Source: Planctomycetaceae bacterium (GTDB lineage Bacteria; Planctomycetota; Planctomycetia; Planctomycetales; Planctomycetaceae). From it: a stretch of DNA of 16,620 bases. Under the pieces are notes generated by a model. It made no database searches. It saw only the letters and a list, made by a program, of their open reading frames with translations, and was not told the DNA's origin. Below, in pieces: positions 6,013 to 14,224 of the stretch. Location: positions 1 through 16,620 of the forward strand of contig JAEUIG010000445.1 in the NCBI GenBank assembly GCA_016795125.1, read 5' to 3'. The position numbers and the translations under genes are program-made. How positions within the stretch are numbered: the first letter of the stretch is position 1; the number at the start of each line of letters is the position of its first letter.

Positions 6013-7683
6013 CTATCCCCCGCGGGCCTGCCGCTGCCGATGAAACTTGATCCCCGGCAGCAGAAACGTCCCCGACGCCACGAGGCCGAACAGCGTGATG
6101 CCGTACTCGAATCCGGCCCGCTGCATCAGCGCCATTGGAATTGCCGTGAAGAGCAATACGGCGGCGTGCACATAGAATTCTCCGGACAGGATGCCGGCCT
6201 TCACCAGAAACACCGCCGCCGCCAGCAGCGGCAGTACGGGTGAGAGCGTGAGCACGGGCAATCCCAGCAGCTTCTCCACGGCGAACAGCATGGTGGAGCA
6301 GACCATGCTCGCCGCCCAGACATGGGCAATCTGTCGTTCGACGAACGTCACCGGCCCGGCGCGACGTCGCAGGCTCCAGAAGATGCCCGCCCATGCTCCG
6401 AGACCGGCCGTCCACAGCGCCACATACGGCCACCGTACGCCCACGCCCTGCAGCTGCATGGCGTTCGTGATCAGGCACAGTGCGAACAGCACCAGTGCGT
6501 GCCAGATCCACAGGAGTCCCCAGTTCTCGAGAATCGGCGCATGGTGCGTCGGCCGAAACGCGCGGCTGAGCACCTGCGAAAACTGCGATGACCGCGCGGA
6601 GATCGGTTCGTGTCGAAGGAATGCCTCCAGGTCGTCGGCGAGCGCGTCGGCCGTCGCATAGCGCAGGTCCGACGGCTTCTGCAGCGCCTTGAGCGCGATC
6701 AGTTCGAGATCGGGATCGGCCTGCGGATTCAGAATCCGCGGCAGCGGTGGATCCTGTTCGAGGACGAGCAGCAGCGTGTCGACGGGACTTGCGGCCTGAA
6801 ACGGCGGGCGACCTGTCAGCATGGCATAGAGCACGGCGCCGAGGCTGTATACGTCGGTCGACGGACCGATCGATCCGCGTTGTCCGGCGGCCTGCTCCGG
6901 CGCCATGTAACCGGGTGTGCCGAGAATCGCGCCGGAGTGCGTCAGGCTGCCGCCGAGCGCCGTCGCGCCGTCCTCTTTCGCCGGCAGCTGCTTGGCCAGC
7001 CCGAAGTCGGTCACGTACGGCCGCCCGGAGTCGTCGATCAGCACGTTGGACGGCTTCAGGTCCCGGTGCAGCACGCCCGCACGATGCGCCGCAGCCACGG
7101 CGCGGCATACCGGAATCAGCAGCGACGCCGCCTCGGCCGCGGGCAACGGACCTCCGTGAATCCGCTGCGCGAGAGTCGTTCCGGGCACGTACTGCATGCT
7201 GAAATACGGCTGCCCGTCGTGCGTGCCGACTTCAAAGATCGAGACGATGTGCGGATGATCGAGCCGCGCCGCCGCTTCCGCCTCCGCGCGAAACCGGCCT
7301 ATCTCCGTCGGCGAAGCCAGCTCGCCGCGCAGGATCATCTTGACGGCCACGGTCCGGCCTAGACTGAGCTGCCGCGCCCGGTAGACGACTCCCATGCCGC
7401 CCCGGCCGAGTTCGTTGATCAGCTCGTAGTCTCCCATCCGTCGCGGCAGGTCGCGGCGAGCCGGCGACGACGTGTCGCTTGTCGCGACCGACTCCAGTTC
7501 CTCGCCCAGGTTCAGGCCATCCAGCACGGAGGCCGTCGCCCAGAGCGCCCGCAGCTCGGCGGCCAGCTCGGGATGCCGGTTGATGAGCGACTCGACATCC
7601 GGCTGCTGGCCGTTGCGCGCGCCGGCCTCCAGTTGCGCCAGCAGCGAAGCGAGCAGCTCGTCGTGGGAGTCGGACGGATTCAC
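6013..7683 (-). CDS. Membrane Ser/Thr protein kinase (Hanks/PknB type)
   Basis: A 556-residue protein with a complete Hanks-type catalytic domain at about 86-357: glycine loop GRGGMGVVYRA (93-103), catalytic Lys115 in VAVK, HRDLKPSN (206-213) with Asp208, DFG (226-228), GTPGYMAPE (255-263) and Asp277. All key residues are present, so it should be active. The N-terminus (LLASLLAQLEAG, then RHPELAAELRALW) is the helical extension I associate with planctomycete kinases. The C-terminal 170 residues form about five or six membrane spans instead of PASTA or WD repeats, anchoring the kinase on the cytoplasmic face. The start is GTG at 7683; the next in-frame stop lies only 11 codons upstream and there is no ATG before the kinase domain other than one at its edge. 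It lies 167 bases upstream of the channel gene on the same strand, so it may regulate that complex, but this is inference. Confidence 0.93.
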   Translation of the reverse strand: MNPSDSHDELLASLLAQLEAGARNGQQPDVESLINRHPELAAELRALWATASVLDGLNLGEELESVATSDTSSPARRDLPRRMGDYELINELGRGGMGVVYRARQLSLGRTVAVKMILRGELASPTEIGRFRAEAEAAARLDHPHIVSIFEVGTHDGQPYFSMQYVPGTTLAQRIHGGPLPAAEAASLLIPVCRAVAAAHRAGVLHRDLKPSNVLIDDSGRPYVTDFGLAKQLPAKEDGATALGGSLTHSGAILGTPGYMAPEQAAGQRGSIGPSTDVYSLGAVLYAMLTGRPPFQAASPVDTLLLVLEQDPPLPRILNPQADPDLELIALKALQKPSDLRYATADALADDLEAFLRHEPISARSSQFSQVLSRAFRPTHHAPILENWGLLWIWHALVLFALCLITNAMQLQGVGVRWPYVALWTAGLGAWAGIFWSLRRRAGPVTFVERQIAHVWAASMVCSTMLFAVEKLLGLPVLTLSPVLPLLAAAVFLVKAGILSGEFYVHAAVLLFTAIPMALMQRAGFEYGITLFGLVASGTFLLPGIKFHRQRQARGG

Positions 7684-7750
7684 GGGGAGAATGCCAGGCG
7701 GGGCGCAGGTCGATCAGGAGATCGTATCAAGGTCGCACCGGCGCCGCCTG

Positions 7751-7763
7751 ATGCCGGAGGCAT
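7751..7763. repeat. Triloop palindrome between smc and the kinase gene
   Basis: ATGCC-GGA-GGCAT, a perfect five-base stem with a three-base loop. It sits in the 125-base spacer after the smc stop and before the kinase start. Nothing else was recognised in that spacer. Confidence 0.5.
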
Positions 7764-7808
7764 GCCGCTTGTGCCGTCACTCGCGAGCGGCCTGTATTTC
7801 GCGCGGCT

Positions 7809-10800
7809 TTACGCTGCGCGGCCGCCGCGACTGCGGATCTCGCCGTTGTCGCTGACGTCTTCGAATCGCACGGACATCCGCTTGGAGACGCCCGCCTGCT
7901 CCATCGTCACGCCGTAGATGACATCGGCCGAAGTCATCGTCCGCTTGCGGTGCGTAATCACGATGAACTGCGTCATCTGGATGAAATCGCCGAGAATCGA
8001 CGCGTACCGCTCGACATTGGCTTCATCGAGTGCGGCGTCGACCTCGTCCAGGATGCAGTACGGGCTGGGCTTGCTCTTGAACATCGCGAACAGCAGCGCG
8101 ATCGCGGTCAGAGTCTTTTCGCCGCCGCTCAGCAGGGAGATGCTCCGCAACTCCTTGCCCGGCGGACGCGCGACGATGTCGATGCCGCATTCCAGCACGT
8201 CGTTGGGGTCTTCCAGAATGATGTCCGCTTCACCGCCGCCAAACAGCTTCCGGAACAGCTCGCGGAAATGCCCGCGAATCACCTCGAATGTCTCGGTGAA
8301 CAACCTCCGGCTCTCGCCGTTGATCCGCCGGATGATCTCCTCGAGCGCGGTTTTGGCCTCGACCAGGTCCTGCAGCTGCGCGCCGAGATGCGCTCCCCGC
8401 GACTCCAGCTCGTCCAGGCTTTCCAGAGACTCCGTGTTGACGTGACCGAGGGCCTTCAGCTTGCGACGCAGGCGCTGGACATGCTCCTCAATGGCATGGC
8501 GGCGTTCCGCATCCGACGCATCGGCGAGCTGATGCGTGGTCGGCAGTTCATCGCCGTCATCGTCTGCGGAACCTGCCGGCGGCTCTGCCCCGTTGTCCGG
8601 TGCGGCAACGGACAATGTCGCCAGCGCCGAAGCGCCGGCCGCCGCCAGGTCGGATAGCTTTAGCTGGAACTCTTCATCGATGCGGGCCTCCCAGGCGGCG
8701 ATCTCGTGACGCATCTCCCGCAACTGCAGTTCCGCAGAGTGGATTTCGTCGGTGAGCGTCCGGCGGTCCCGGTGCAGCCGGTCGAGGTCCTGCGCCAGCG
8801 CCGTACGGTGCGTTCGCAACGACCGGCGCTCCGCATCAACCTGCAGCAACGCGGAGTCGAGTGATTCGGAGACGAGGGCGAATCCGGCGACGTCCGACTC
8901 GGCATCGAGGATCTTCAGCGTCAGGTCGCGGCGCGTGCCGACGGCGGCCGCCAACCGGCTGTCCGCCTGGCGCGACTGGGCATCGCGCTGCGCCTGATCC
9001 CGTTCCAGCCGCGACTGCACGTCGCGCAGGCTGAGCGCCCGCTCCCGGCGGCGAGTGAGTTCCAGATGCTGGCGAGACGACTCTTCGCGGATTTCGGACA
9101 GCAAACCTTCGGCGTCGCGGAGGTGCGATTCCAGCTCGTGCAGTGCGGTGTTCTCCGTTTCGGCGCCGGCGCGGCATTGTTCGGCAACGGCGATGCTGCG
9201 CGCGATCTCGGCTTCCAGCGCCGCATGGCGGCCGACAGTCTCTTGCTGCGCACCGCGGGCCTGATCCAGCAGTTTCCGCAGACGGTCGACTTCTCGCTGT
9301 TGTGCTTCCAGCAGAACGCGGGCCTCGTCCTGGGCGCGCGCCGCCAACTGGCGGTCGGACTCCGCCTGGTTGAAATCCCCGTCCAGCGATGTCAGGTTGC
9401 GGACCAGCGCCGTAAGTTCCCGGACGTGCTCCGCGATCTCTTCGTCGAGCCGGCGCAGATCGATGCGCAGTTGGCGGAGTTCGCTGCGCCGTGACACGAC
9501 CGATGTTTCCTGCGGCGTGAGACCGGCGTGCAGGATGCCGCCCGGCTCCAGCAGTTCCCCTTGCAGCGTCACAAACCGGCAGTCGGGGTTTCCCGCGGCC
9601 AGCCGGCGGGCGGCGGACAGGTTTTCCACGATCCAGGTGGTGCCCAACAGGCGAGCCGCCAGGCCGCGAATGTGCTCGGGTTCACTCGCGAGACGATCGG
9701 CCCGGGCAACGACTCCGGGCTGGCCGGTGAGGTCGACGGCGTCATCGACGGACGAACGGTCGGTCTCGGCACGGGCTTGCTGCTCCGGCGCCTCAATGAA
9801 ACCGACGCGACCCTGCAGCCCGCCGCGCCCGGAGTTCAGGTAGTCGGACAGTCCGCGCAGGTCGCGGGTCACGATCAGCTGTGCGCGCGCACCCAGCGCG
9901 ACTTCCAGCAAGGCCGCGTGCTCGAGCGGCACGTCGAACAGGTCGCCGACGCATTCCACAATCTGGTTCCACGGCGCCGTGCCGGCTGTCCGCGCCCGAT
10001 GCAGGACTTCGCGCACGCCGAGCGCCAGGCCTTCCTGACGCTGCTCCAGGCCTTCGAGGATGTGCAGGCGCGCATCCCACGCAATGCGCTGCTCGCGCAT
10101 CGCGGACATCGAGTTCTCGCTGTGTCCCTGTTCCTCAATCAGCCTGAGCCGCTCGGCATGCAGACGATTGACGTTGCCAACCTGCTGCTGAAACTGCTGC
10201 GAAGCGTGTTCCGCGTGCGTGCGGCGAACATCGAGTTCGGCTTCGGCGTCGTCCACGGCTTCCGCGAGCTGGCCGACGCGCTCTTCCGCACCGTGCAACG
10301 TCTGTTGCAGGTCGTCGCGCTGGGCGGTGAGAACGGTGGACCGGTTCTCGGACTCCGTTGCCAGTTGCAGCAGTTCCTGGCGGCGTGTGCGGCGGGCCGC
10401 GAGCGTCTGACCTGCCGCCGTGGCATCCGCCTGCAGGCGCTGCGCCTCCTGCTGCCGGTCGTCCAGCTGCTGTTGCTGCTGCGCGAGCGACTGTTCAAGT
10501 TCGTCGATACTGGCAGCAGTCGCCTGCAGTTCCGACGACACGGCCCGGGCTCGCACGGAAAGATTCCGCCGTTCCTGCCGGAGTTCGGCAATCTCGGAAT
10601 CCATTTCCCGCTGCCGCGCGGATTGATGCCGGATCGTGGAGTCGCGGGCCGCGATCAGTTCGCGATTTGCAGACCGTTCGCGCTGCCGCTGGCGGAACTG
10701 GTCGTCGGCTTCCTGAAGCGCCGACTCGATGGCCGCCTGCGACGCTTCGTGGCGCTCACGCTCCGCCTGGATCTCGTCGAGTTGCAAGCGCAGTTCCGCG

Positions 10801-11540
10801 TTCCGGCCGTCGCATTCGTCAGCAGCTGCGGTCAGCCGGCGGTATTCATCGGCGGCGAAGCCCGTCCACAACTCGCGCAACTCCGCAGAAATCTCCCGGA
10901 ACCTGGTGGCCTTGGTCGCCTGCGAGCGAGTCGTGGCGAGCTGCGACTGCACCTCCTGCACGATGTCCCGCAGTCGCGCCAGGTTCTGATCGACCCGCTC
11001 GAGTCTCCGCTCGGCGTCAACTCGGCGGTTCTTGTAACGGCTGACTCCCGCCGCTTCTTCGAACACGACGCGCCGCGTGGCGGCGCTCGACTGCAGAATC
11101 TGGTCGACGCGGCCCTGCTCGATGATGCTGTACGCGCTCGTGCCGGCGCCCGTCCCCAGCAATGCGTCCTTGACGTCCTTCAGCCGGACGACCGCGCCGT
11201 TGAGCAGGTATTCCGATTCGCCACTGCGGTACAGCCGCCGTCCGACCCGGACGACATCGGCCTCGACCCGCAACAGACGGGCCGTGTTGTCGAACGTCAG
11301 CGTGGCTTCCGCCACTCCGCTCGGTTTGCGTCCCGCCGACCCGTTGAAGATGACGTCCGCCATCTCCTTGCCGCGCAGACTCTTGGCGCTTTGATCGCCC
11401 AGGATCCACTTAATGGAGTCGACGACGTTGCTCTTGCCGCTGCCGTTCGGTCCCACGACGCAGGTGATCCCCGGCGCGAAATCGAACGCGGTTCGATCGG
11501 CGAAGCTCTTGAAGCCGAACAGTTCGAGCTGCGTGAGCAT
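7809..11540 (-). CDS. smc: Chromosome segregation ATPase SMC
   Basis: A full-length 1243-residue SMC. The N-terminal ATPase half has Walker A GPNGSGKS (30-37) and the EQGRVDQI segment (141-148) of the Q-loop region. Two long coiled coils (about 170-500 and 680-1000) flank a hinge domain at about 520-670. The C-terminal half has the signature LSGGEKTLTAIALLF (1137-1151) and Walker B with catalytic Glu, YCILDEVDAALDE (1161-1173). SMC forms a dimeric DNA-entrapping ring that works with ScpA and ScpB in chromosome organisation; neither partner is in this window. An acidic insert (PPAGSADDDGDE) near residue 1005 interrupts the end of the second coil. The start is the ATG at 11540, directly before the conserved LTQLELFGFKSFAD; the ribosome site is weak. 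It follows the FlgI-like gene by 57 bases and may share its transcript. Confidence 0.97.
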   Translation of the reverse strand: MLTQLELFGFKSFADRTAFDFAPGITCVVGPNGSGKSNVVDSIKWILGDQSAKSLRGKEMADVIFNGSAGRKPSGVAEATLTFDNTARLLRVEADVVRVGRRLYRSGESEYLLNGAVVRLKDVKDALLGTGAGTSAYSIIEQGRVDQILQSSAATRRVVFEEAAGVSRYKNRRVDAERRLERVDQNLARLRDIVQEVQSQLATTRSQATKATRFREISAELRELWTGFAADEYRRLTAAADECDGRNAELRLQLDEIQAERERHEASQAAIESALQEADDQFRQRQRERSANRELIAARDSTIRHQSARQREMDSEIAELRQERRNLSVRARAVSSELQATAASIDELEQSLAQQQQQLDDRQQEAQRLQADATAAGQTLAARRTRRQELLQLATESENRSTVLTAQRDDLQQTLHGAEERVGQLAEAVDDAEAELDVRRTHAEHASQQFQQQVGNVNRLHAERLRLIEEQGHSENSMSAMREQRIAWDARLHILEGLEQRQEGLALGVREVLHRARTAGTAPWNQIVECVGDLFDVPLEHAALLEVALGARAQLIVTRDLRGLSDYLNSGRGGLQGRVGFIEAPEQQARAETDRSSVDDAVDLTGQPGVVARADRLASEPEHIRGLAARLLGTTWIVENLSAARRLAAGNPDCRFVTLQGELLEPGGILHAGLTPQETSVVSRRSELRQLRIDLRRLDEEIAEHVRELTALVRNLTSLDGDFNQAESDRQLAARAQDEARVLLEAQQREVDRLRKLLDQARGAQQETVGRHAALEAEIARSIAVAEQCRAGAETENTALHELESHLRDAEGLLSEIREESSRQHLELTRRRERALSLRDVQSRLERDQAQRDAQSRQADSRLAAAVGTRRDLTLKILDAESDVAGFALVSESLDSALLQVDAERRSLRTHRTALAQDLDRLHRDRRTLTDEIHSAELQLREMRHEIAAWEARIDEEFQLKLSDLAAAGASALATLSVAAPDNGAEPPAGSADDDGDELPTTHQLADASDAERRHAIEEHVQRLRRKLKALGHVNTESLESLDELESRGAHLGAQLQDLVEAKTALEEIIRRINGESRRLFTETFEVIRGHFRELFRKLFGGGEADIILEDPNDVLECGIDIVARPPGKELRSISLLSGGEKTLTAIALLFAMFKSKPSPYCILDEVDAALDEANVERYASILGDFIQMTQFIVITHRKRTMTSADVIYGVTMEQAGVSKRMSVRFEDVSDNGEIRSRGGRAA

Positions 11541-11573
11541 CGCGGTCGTCCGAAAGTCCCGTCGAGAATCAAT

Positions 11574-11593
11574 GCCGGCGGAGAAACGCCGGC
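11574..11593. repeat. Hairpin between the FlgI-like gene and smc
   Basis: GCCGGCG and CGCCGGC form a perfect seven-base stem with the six-base loop GAGAAA. It lies 4 bases past the stop of the FlgI-like gene and 33 bases upstream of the smc start, with no T-run in the direction of transcription. It could attenuate or stabilise the transcript rather than end it. Confidence 0.5.
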
Positions 11594-11597
11594 CGCA

Positions 11598-13505
11598 CTA
11601 CTGCACTGTAAAACCGACCTGGTTTTCCATCGCCTCAGGGGAGGCGCCTGCGGCCGCACTAGCAGCATCGGCGCGAAGGTTGCCATCCGCCCGGGACTTG
11701 TCGGCCGTATCCAGCGTCTCGTCTGCCGGCTCAGGCTCCGCAGGCTCGAAGTCGATTCCAAACAGGTTTGGCGTCTGGCCTTCCGTACCCACAGTGCCCC
11801 CTTCGCCGCTGGGCCGTGTGTACACGCGGCCCGGACGGGGGAGGACGTCGATGCCGATCGTGCCCGCGAGATTGTGCTGCTTTTCGGCTTCGACCAGCAT
11901 CTGGACGACGTCCGGATAACTGGCCTGCATCCGCCCCAGTTCGAGGAGCACGTCCGCGACCCGGGCCGGAACCGACTTGCGCAACGGGGGACGACCTTCG
12001 ACAAACCGGGTGATGGTCACCAGCGGTTTGCCCGGTTCGCCCTTGATGACGAAATGTGCCCCGGCCGTCACCACCATGGGGGGCTGGAATTCCTGGTCGG
12101 CGCCGAAGACGACGATCTCCTCTTTCTGCCGCTGGGTGATATGGATCATCGGTTCAGCCGTGCAGCTGACGACCCGCAGGATCCAGCCACGTTCGGTTTC
12201 GATGCCCTGAACGGCCGGGTTCTCATCGTCGATGGTGGTCAACGCGCGGACCGCACCGTACCGGGTCTCCATGCTGTCGTGGCTCAGCAACTGCACCGTT
12301 TCCGTCGATGCATCGATGCTGCCCACGGCCGCGAGCGCCGCCAACGCAAACACGCGGAACGCCGGTTCCTTGTCCGCCGCCTCAATCAGCGCCGGCACGC
12401 ACTCGGAGTGTCCCTGGTAGGCCAGGGCCTGGGCGGATTGGAACCGGACTTCCAGCAGTTCGGAATCCAGTCCTTCGAGGAGCACCGGCACGGCTTCGGA
12501 GCCAATGGCTTCCAGTTCCAGCGCTGCACGCTCGGAAGTCGGTCCTTTCAAGAGATCGTCGCGGAGCCGTTCCATGCGGAGCCGGCGGTCGACCGGCGTA
12601 TCCAGCAACCGGACATGTCCAATGACCTGCAGGAACCGCGGATAGTTGTCGCGATAGCGGCGGTGCAGAATCAGTTCGATCTTGGAGTCGGTCTTGGCCT
12701 CGGCCAGCGGCCGCTTCTGCCCGGCATCGTCGTAGTCGTGGAACCTCAGGCCGATTCTGGCCGCAATCCGCTGGCTCATCCGGAAGCTGGTGTAATCCGG
12801 GCGGAGGTGCAGGCTGAGGTTCTGGTCCAACCCGCCATAAGTGGCGCCGGCGGGAATGGACCCGCGCCGCGCCGAGTCTCCTTTGTTGTCCTTGCCGACG
12901 GACAGAACGGCCCCGTTCGCCACCGCCAGGCGGTGACCCTTCAGCAGTCCCTTGCCCTGCACGTACGCCTGCTCGGTGAGTTCGCACTCCATCAATGTGC
13001 CGCCGCGAAGACTCGTCGCCTCGCTGCCATCGGGCAGATAGACCTCCACATCAAACTTCTCGTGCTTGCGGAGCAGTGGCGGCAGGTAGGCGCGGACCAG
13101 GACCAGCGCGGTCGAGGGATCAGCGATCAGAGTGTTGGGATCCTTGATATTGCGGCGCTTCATGTCCTCCAGCAGTTGCGTGCGGTACATCGAAGCCGGG
13201 GGGTCGTCGCCGGTCCCGTTGAGGTTGGCGACCAGTCCGACTCCTTCCAGCACAACGGTGTTCAGTCCCCGCACGCCGATGTAGTCGCCGATCAGCTTGG
13301 AATGGCCGTCTTCCCCGCGCAGGGCTTCGTGCGCCTTGGTACGGGCTTTCTTCTTGGCCCGTTCTGCCGCGCTCGGCAACTGCAGGTCGAATTCCGTGCA
13401 GCCGGCGAACAGCAATGCCAGCGCCGAAAGCGCCTCCCGGCGAGTCACCAGGGGCAGGAGCGCATCCTGGCGGAATCCGGGAAGACGCGGCGTGCGGTCG
13501 CTCAT
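11598..13505 (-). CDS. FlgI-domain lipoprotein with HEAT-like repeats
   Basis: A 635-residue predicted lipoprotein. The N-terminus has a TRREAL twin-arginine-like motif (21-26), a hydrophobic stretch and a lipobox LFAGC with Cys36. Residues about 75-205 resemble the flagellar P-ring protein FlgI: IGVRGLNTVVLEGVGLVANLNGTGD, ALVLVRAYLPP, FDVEV and ATSLRGGTLMECEL. The part at about 320-430 looks like HEAT-type alpha repeats (AVPVLLEGLDSELLEVRFQSAQALA, then CVPALIEAADKEPAFRVFALAALAAVG). A FlgI-like end (VADVLLELGRMQASYPDVVQMLVEAEKQHNLAGTIGIDVLP) and a charged tail follow. The start is the ATG at 13505; a longer reading to 13778 adds 91 residues without signal character. Canonical FlgI is about 350-370 residues, has a Sec signal and lacks HEAT repeats. 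No other flagellar gene is present, so a non-flagellar envelope role is plausible. Confidence 0.85.
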   Translation of the reverse strand: MSDRTPRLPGFRQDALLPLVTRREALSALALLFAGCTEFDLQLPSAAERAKKKARTKAHEALRGEDGHSKLIGDYIGVRGLNTVVLEGVGLVANLNGTGDDPPASMYRTQLLEDMKRRNIKDPNTLIADPSTALVLVRAYLPPLLRKHEKFDVEVYLPDGSEATSLRGGTLMECELTEQAYVQGKGLLKGHRLAVANGAVLSVGKDNKGDSARRGSIPAGATYGGLDQNLSLHLRPDYTSFRMSQRIAARIGLRFHDYDDAGQKRPLAEAKTDSKIELILHRRYRDNYPRFLQVIGHVRLLDTPVDRRLRMERLRDDLLKGPTSERAALELEAIGSEAVPVLLEGLDSELLEVRFQSAQALAYQGHSECVPALIEAADKEPAFRVFALAALAAVGSIDASTETVQLLSHDSMETRYGAVRALTTIDDENPAVQGIETERGWILRVVSCTAEPMIHITQRQKEEIVVFGADQEFQPPMVVTAGAHFVIKGEPGKPLVTITRFVEGRPPLRKSVPARVADVLLELGRMQASYPDVVQMLVEAEKQHNLAGTIGIDVLPRPGRVYTRPSGEGGTVGTEGQTPNLFGIDFEPAEPEPADETLDTADKSRADGNLRADAASAAAGASPEAMENQVGFTVQ

Positions 13506-13852
13506 GGAATTTGTCCGTCCGTGGACAAGGAGGGGGCCGGCGACGCAGAAACTGCGTCGGAACCCGAAATTGAACTGAAGATCGGTGAAGACGAGAGGGG
13601 GGAGGGGCGGAACATAGCGCAGCCCGCGCACGACGGTCAATGCCACCGTCGATCCAGCATCCCCCCGGTCCGGCGAACGGCAGGAACCGCCGTTTCCGCG
13701 CCCCAGGCGTCCCGCGCCGGCCGGATTTCCCCGAGTCTCCAACTCCTGATCGCTACAATCAGCGGGGCACAGGGGCAAAAGCGCAGAGAGGTTGCAGCGC
13801 AGCCTGCTCCCCAGATTGAATCCTTCCCCATTGCTCCTTTGACACTTCCATC
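13506..13852. other. Divergent intergenic region of 347 bases
   Basis: This region separates the FlgI-like gene (minus) from the small LSm-like gene (plus), so promoters for both should lie here. It contains a perfect hairpin at 13541-13559. A TACAAT hexamer on the plus strand at 13754-13759 is a possible -10 box for the LSm-like gene, but there is no good -35 at the usual distance. No gene is supported; an open frame extending the FlgI-like gene to 13778 lacks protein-like features. Confidence 0.5.
13541..13559. repeat. Triloop palindrome upstream of the FlgI-like gene
   Basis: CGACGCAG-AAA-CTGCGTCG, a perfect eight-base stem with a three-base loop. It starts 36 bases upstream of the ATG at 13505, so it could lie in the leader of that gene. 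Confidence 0.65.
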
Positions 13853-14131
13853 ATGTCCCCGTCAACCGATGCACTGAAGACGTTGCACGGTCAAGTCGTG
13901 GTCCTCGATCTAGCCAGCCCGTTCGTTGTGGTCGGCACCCTCTCCGGGGAAGATCACCGGTATTTGGTGCTCGACGACGCCGATATGCACGACCTGCGCG
14001 ACAGTTCGACCACCAGGGAGCTATATGTGCTCGACACGCGCCGGCACGGCGTGGGCGCAAACCGCCGCCGGGTGCTGGTGAACCGCTCCGACATCGTCGG
14101 AGTTTCCCTGCTCGACGACGTCGTCACGTAG
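13853..14131 (+). CDS. Small LSm/Sm-fold-like protein
   Basis: A 92-residue protein and the only plus-strand gene here. The sequence reads like an Sm-fold domain. Residues about 10-45 (LHGQVVVLDLASPFVVVGTL, then HRYLVLDDADMHDL) match the Sm1 pattern of a short helix followed by three strands with G-x-L and an acidic DDAD. Residues about 72-88 (RRVLVNRSDIVGVSLLDD) match the Sm2 strand pair, in which an Arg/Asn-Gly or similar turn precedes an I-V-hydrophobic strand. Sm-type proteins such as Hfq and archaeal LSm bind RNA as rings. The stretch between them (DSSTTRELYVLDTRRHGVGANR) is longer than in Hfq and basic. I believe this is a conserved planctomycete family, but the Sm assignment is my inference from pattern alone. 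The start is ATG at 13853 without a ribosome site. It is convergent with the barrel gene. Confidence 0.8.
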   Translation: MSPSTDALKTLHGQVVVLDLASPFVVVGTLSGEDHRYLVLDDADMHDLRDSSTTRELYVLDTRRHGVGANRRRVLVNRSDIVGVSLLDDVVT

Positions 14132-14146
14132 TCGACCAAATGAAAG

Positions 14147-14191
14147 ACCGGACGGAATGAGAGCCGGGGGACTCCGCCACTTCCGTCCGGT
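14147..14191. terminator. Hairpin between convergent genes, probable terminator
   Basis: ACCGGACGGAA (14147-14157) and TTCCGTCCGGT (14181-14191) form a perfect 11-base stem around a 23-base loop. It lies in the 93-base gap between two converging genes. On the minus strand the stem is followed by the T-rich TCTTTCATTT, which suits a terminator for the barrel gene; on the plus strand the tail is weaker. Confidence 0.6.
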
Positions 14192-14224
14192 AAAGGACCG
14201 CACGCAACGAGGAATGGTCGAACT

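Noticed and set aside
4325..6043. A 572-codon plus-strand open frame over the channel gene
   Set aside because: It is a mirror of the minus-strand MotA/TolQ-type gene; the composition is Arg/Gln-rich and no motif is visible.
11598..13505. A flagellar gene cluster
   Set aside because: Only one protein has a FlgI-like domain; no flgH, flgG, fliF or other flagellar gene accompanies it, and its extra domains do not fit the standard P-ring protein.
13506..13778. A 91-residue N-terminal extension of the FlgI-like gene
   Set aside because: The extension has no signal peptide or conserved character, while the ATG at 13505 directly precedes a signal with a lipobox.
13839..13844. A TTGACA hexamer as the -35 box of the LSm-like gene
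   Set aside because: It lies only 8 bases before the start codon, so its -10 box would fall inside the gene, and none is visible there.
9528..13877. A 1449-codon open frame on the plus strand, antisense to smc and the FlgI-like gene
   Set aside because: It covers two genes with strong family motifs on the other strand. Its translation is Arg/Gln/Leu-rich without domain character. Long antisense frames are expected at this GC content.
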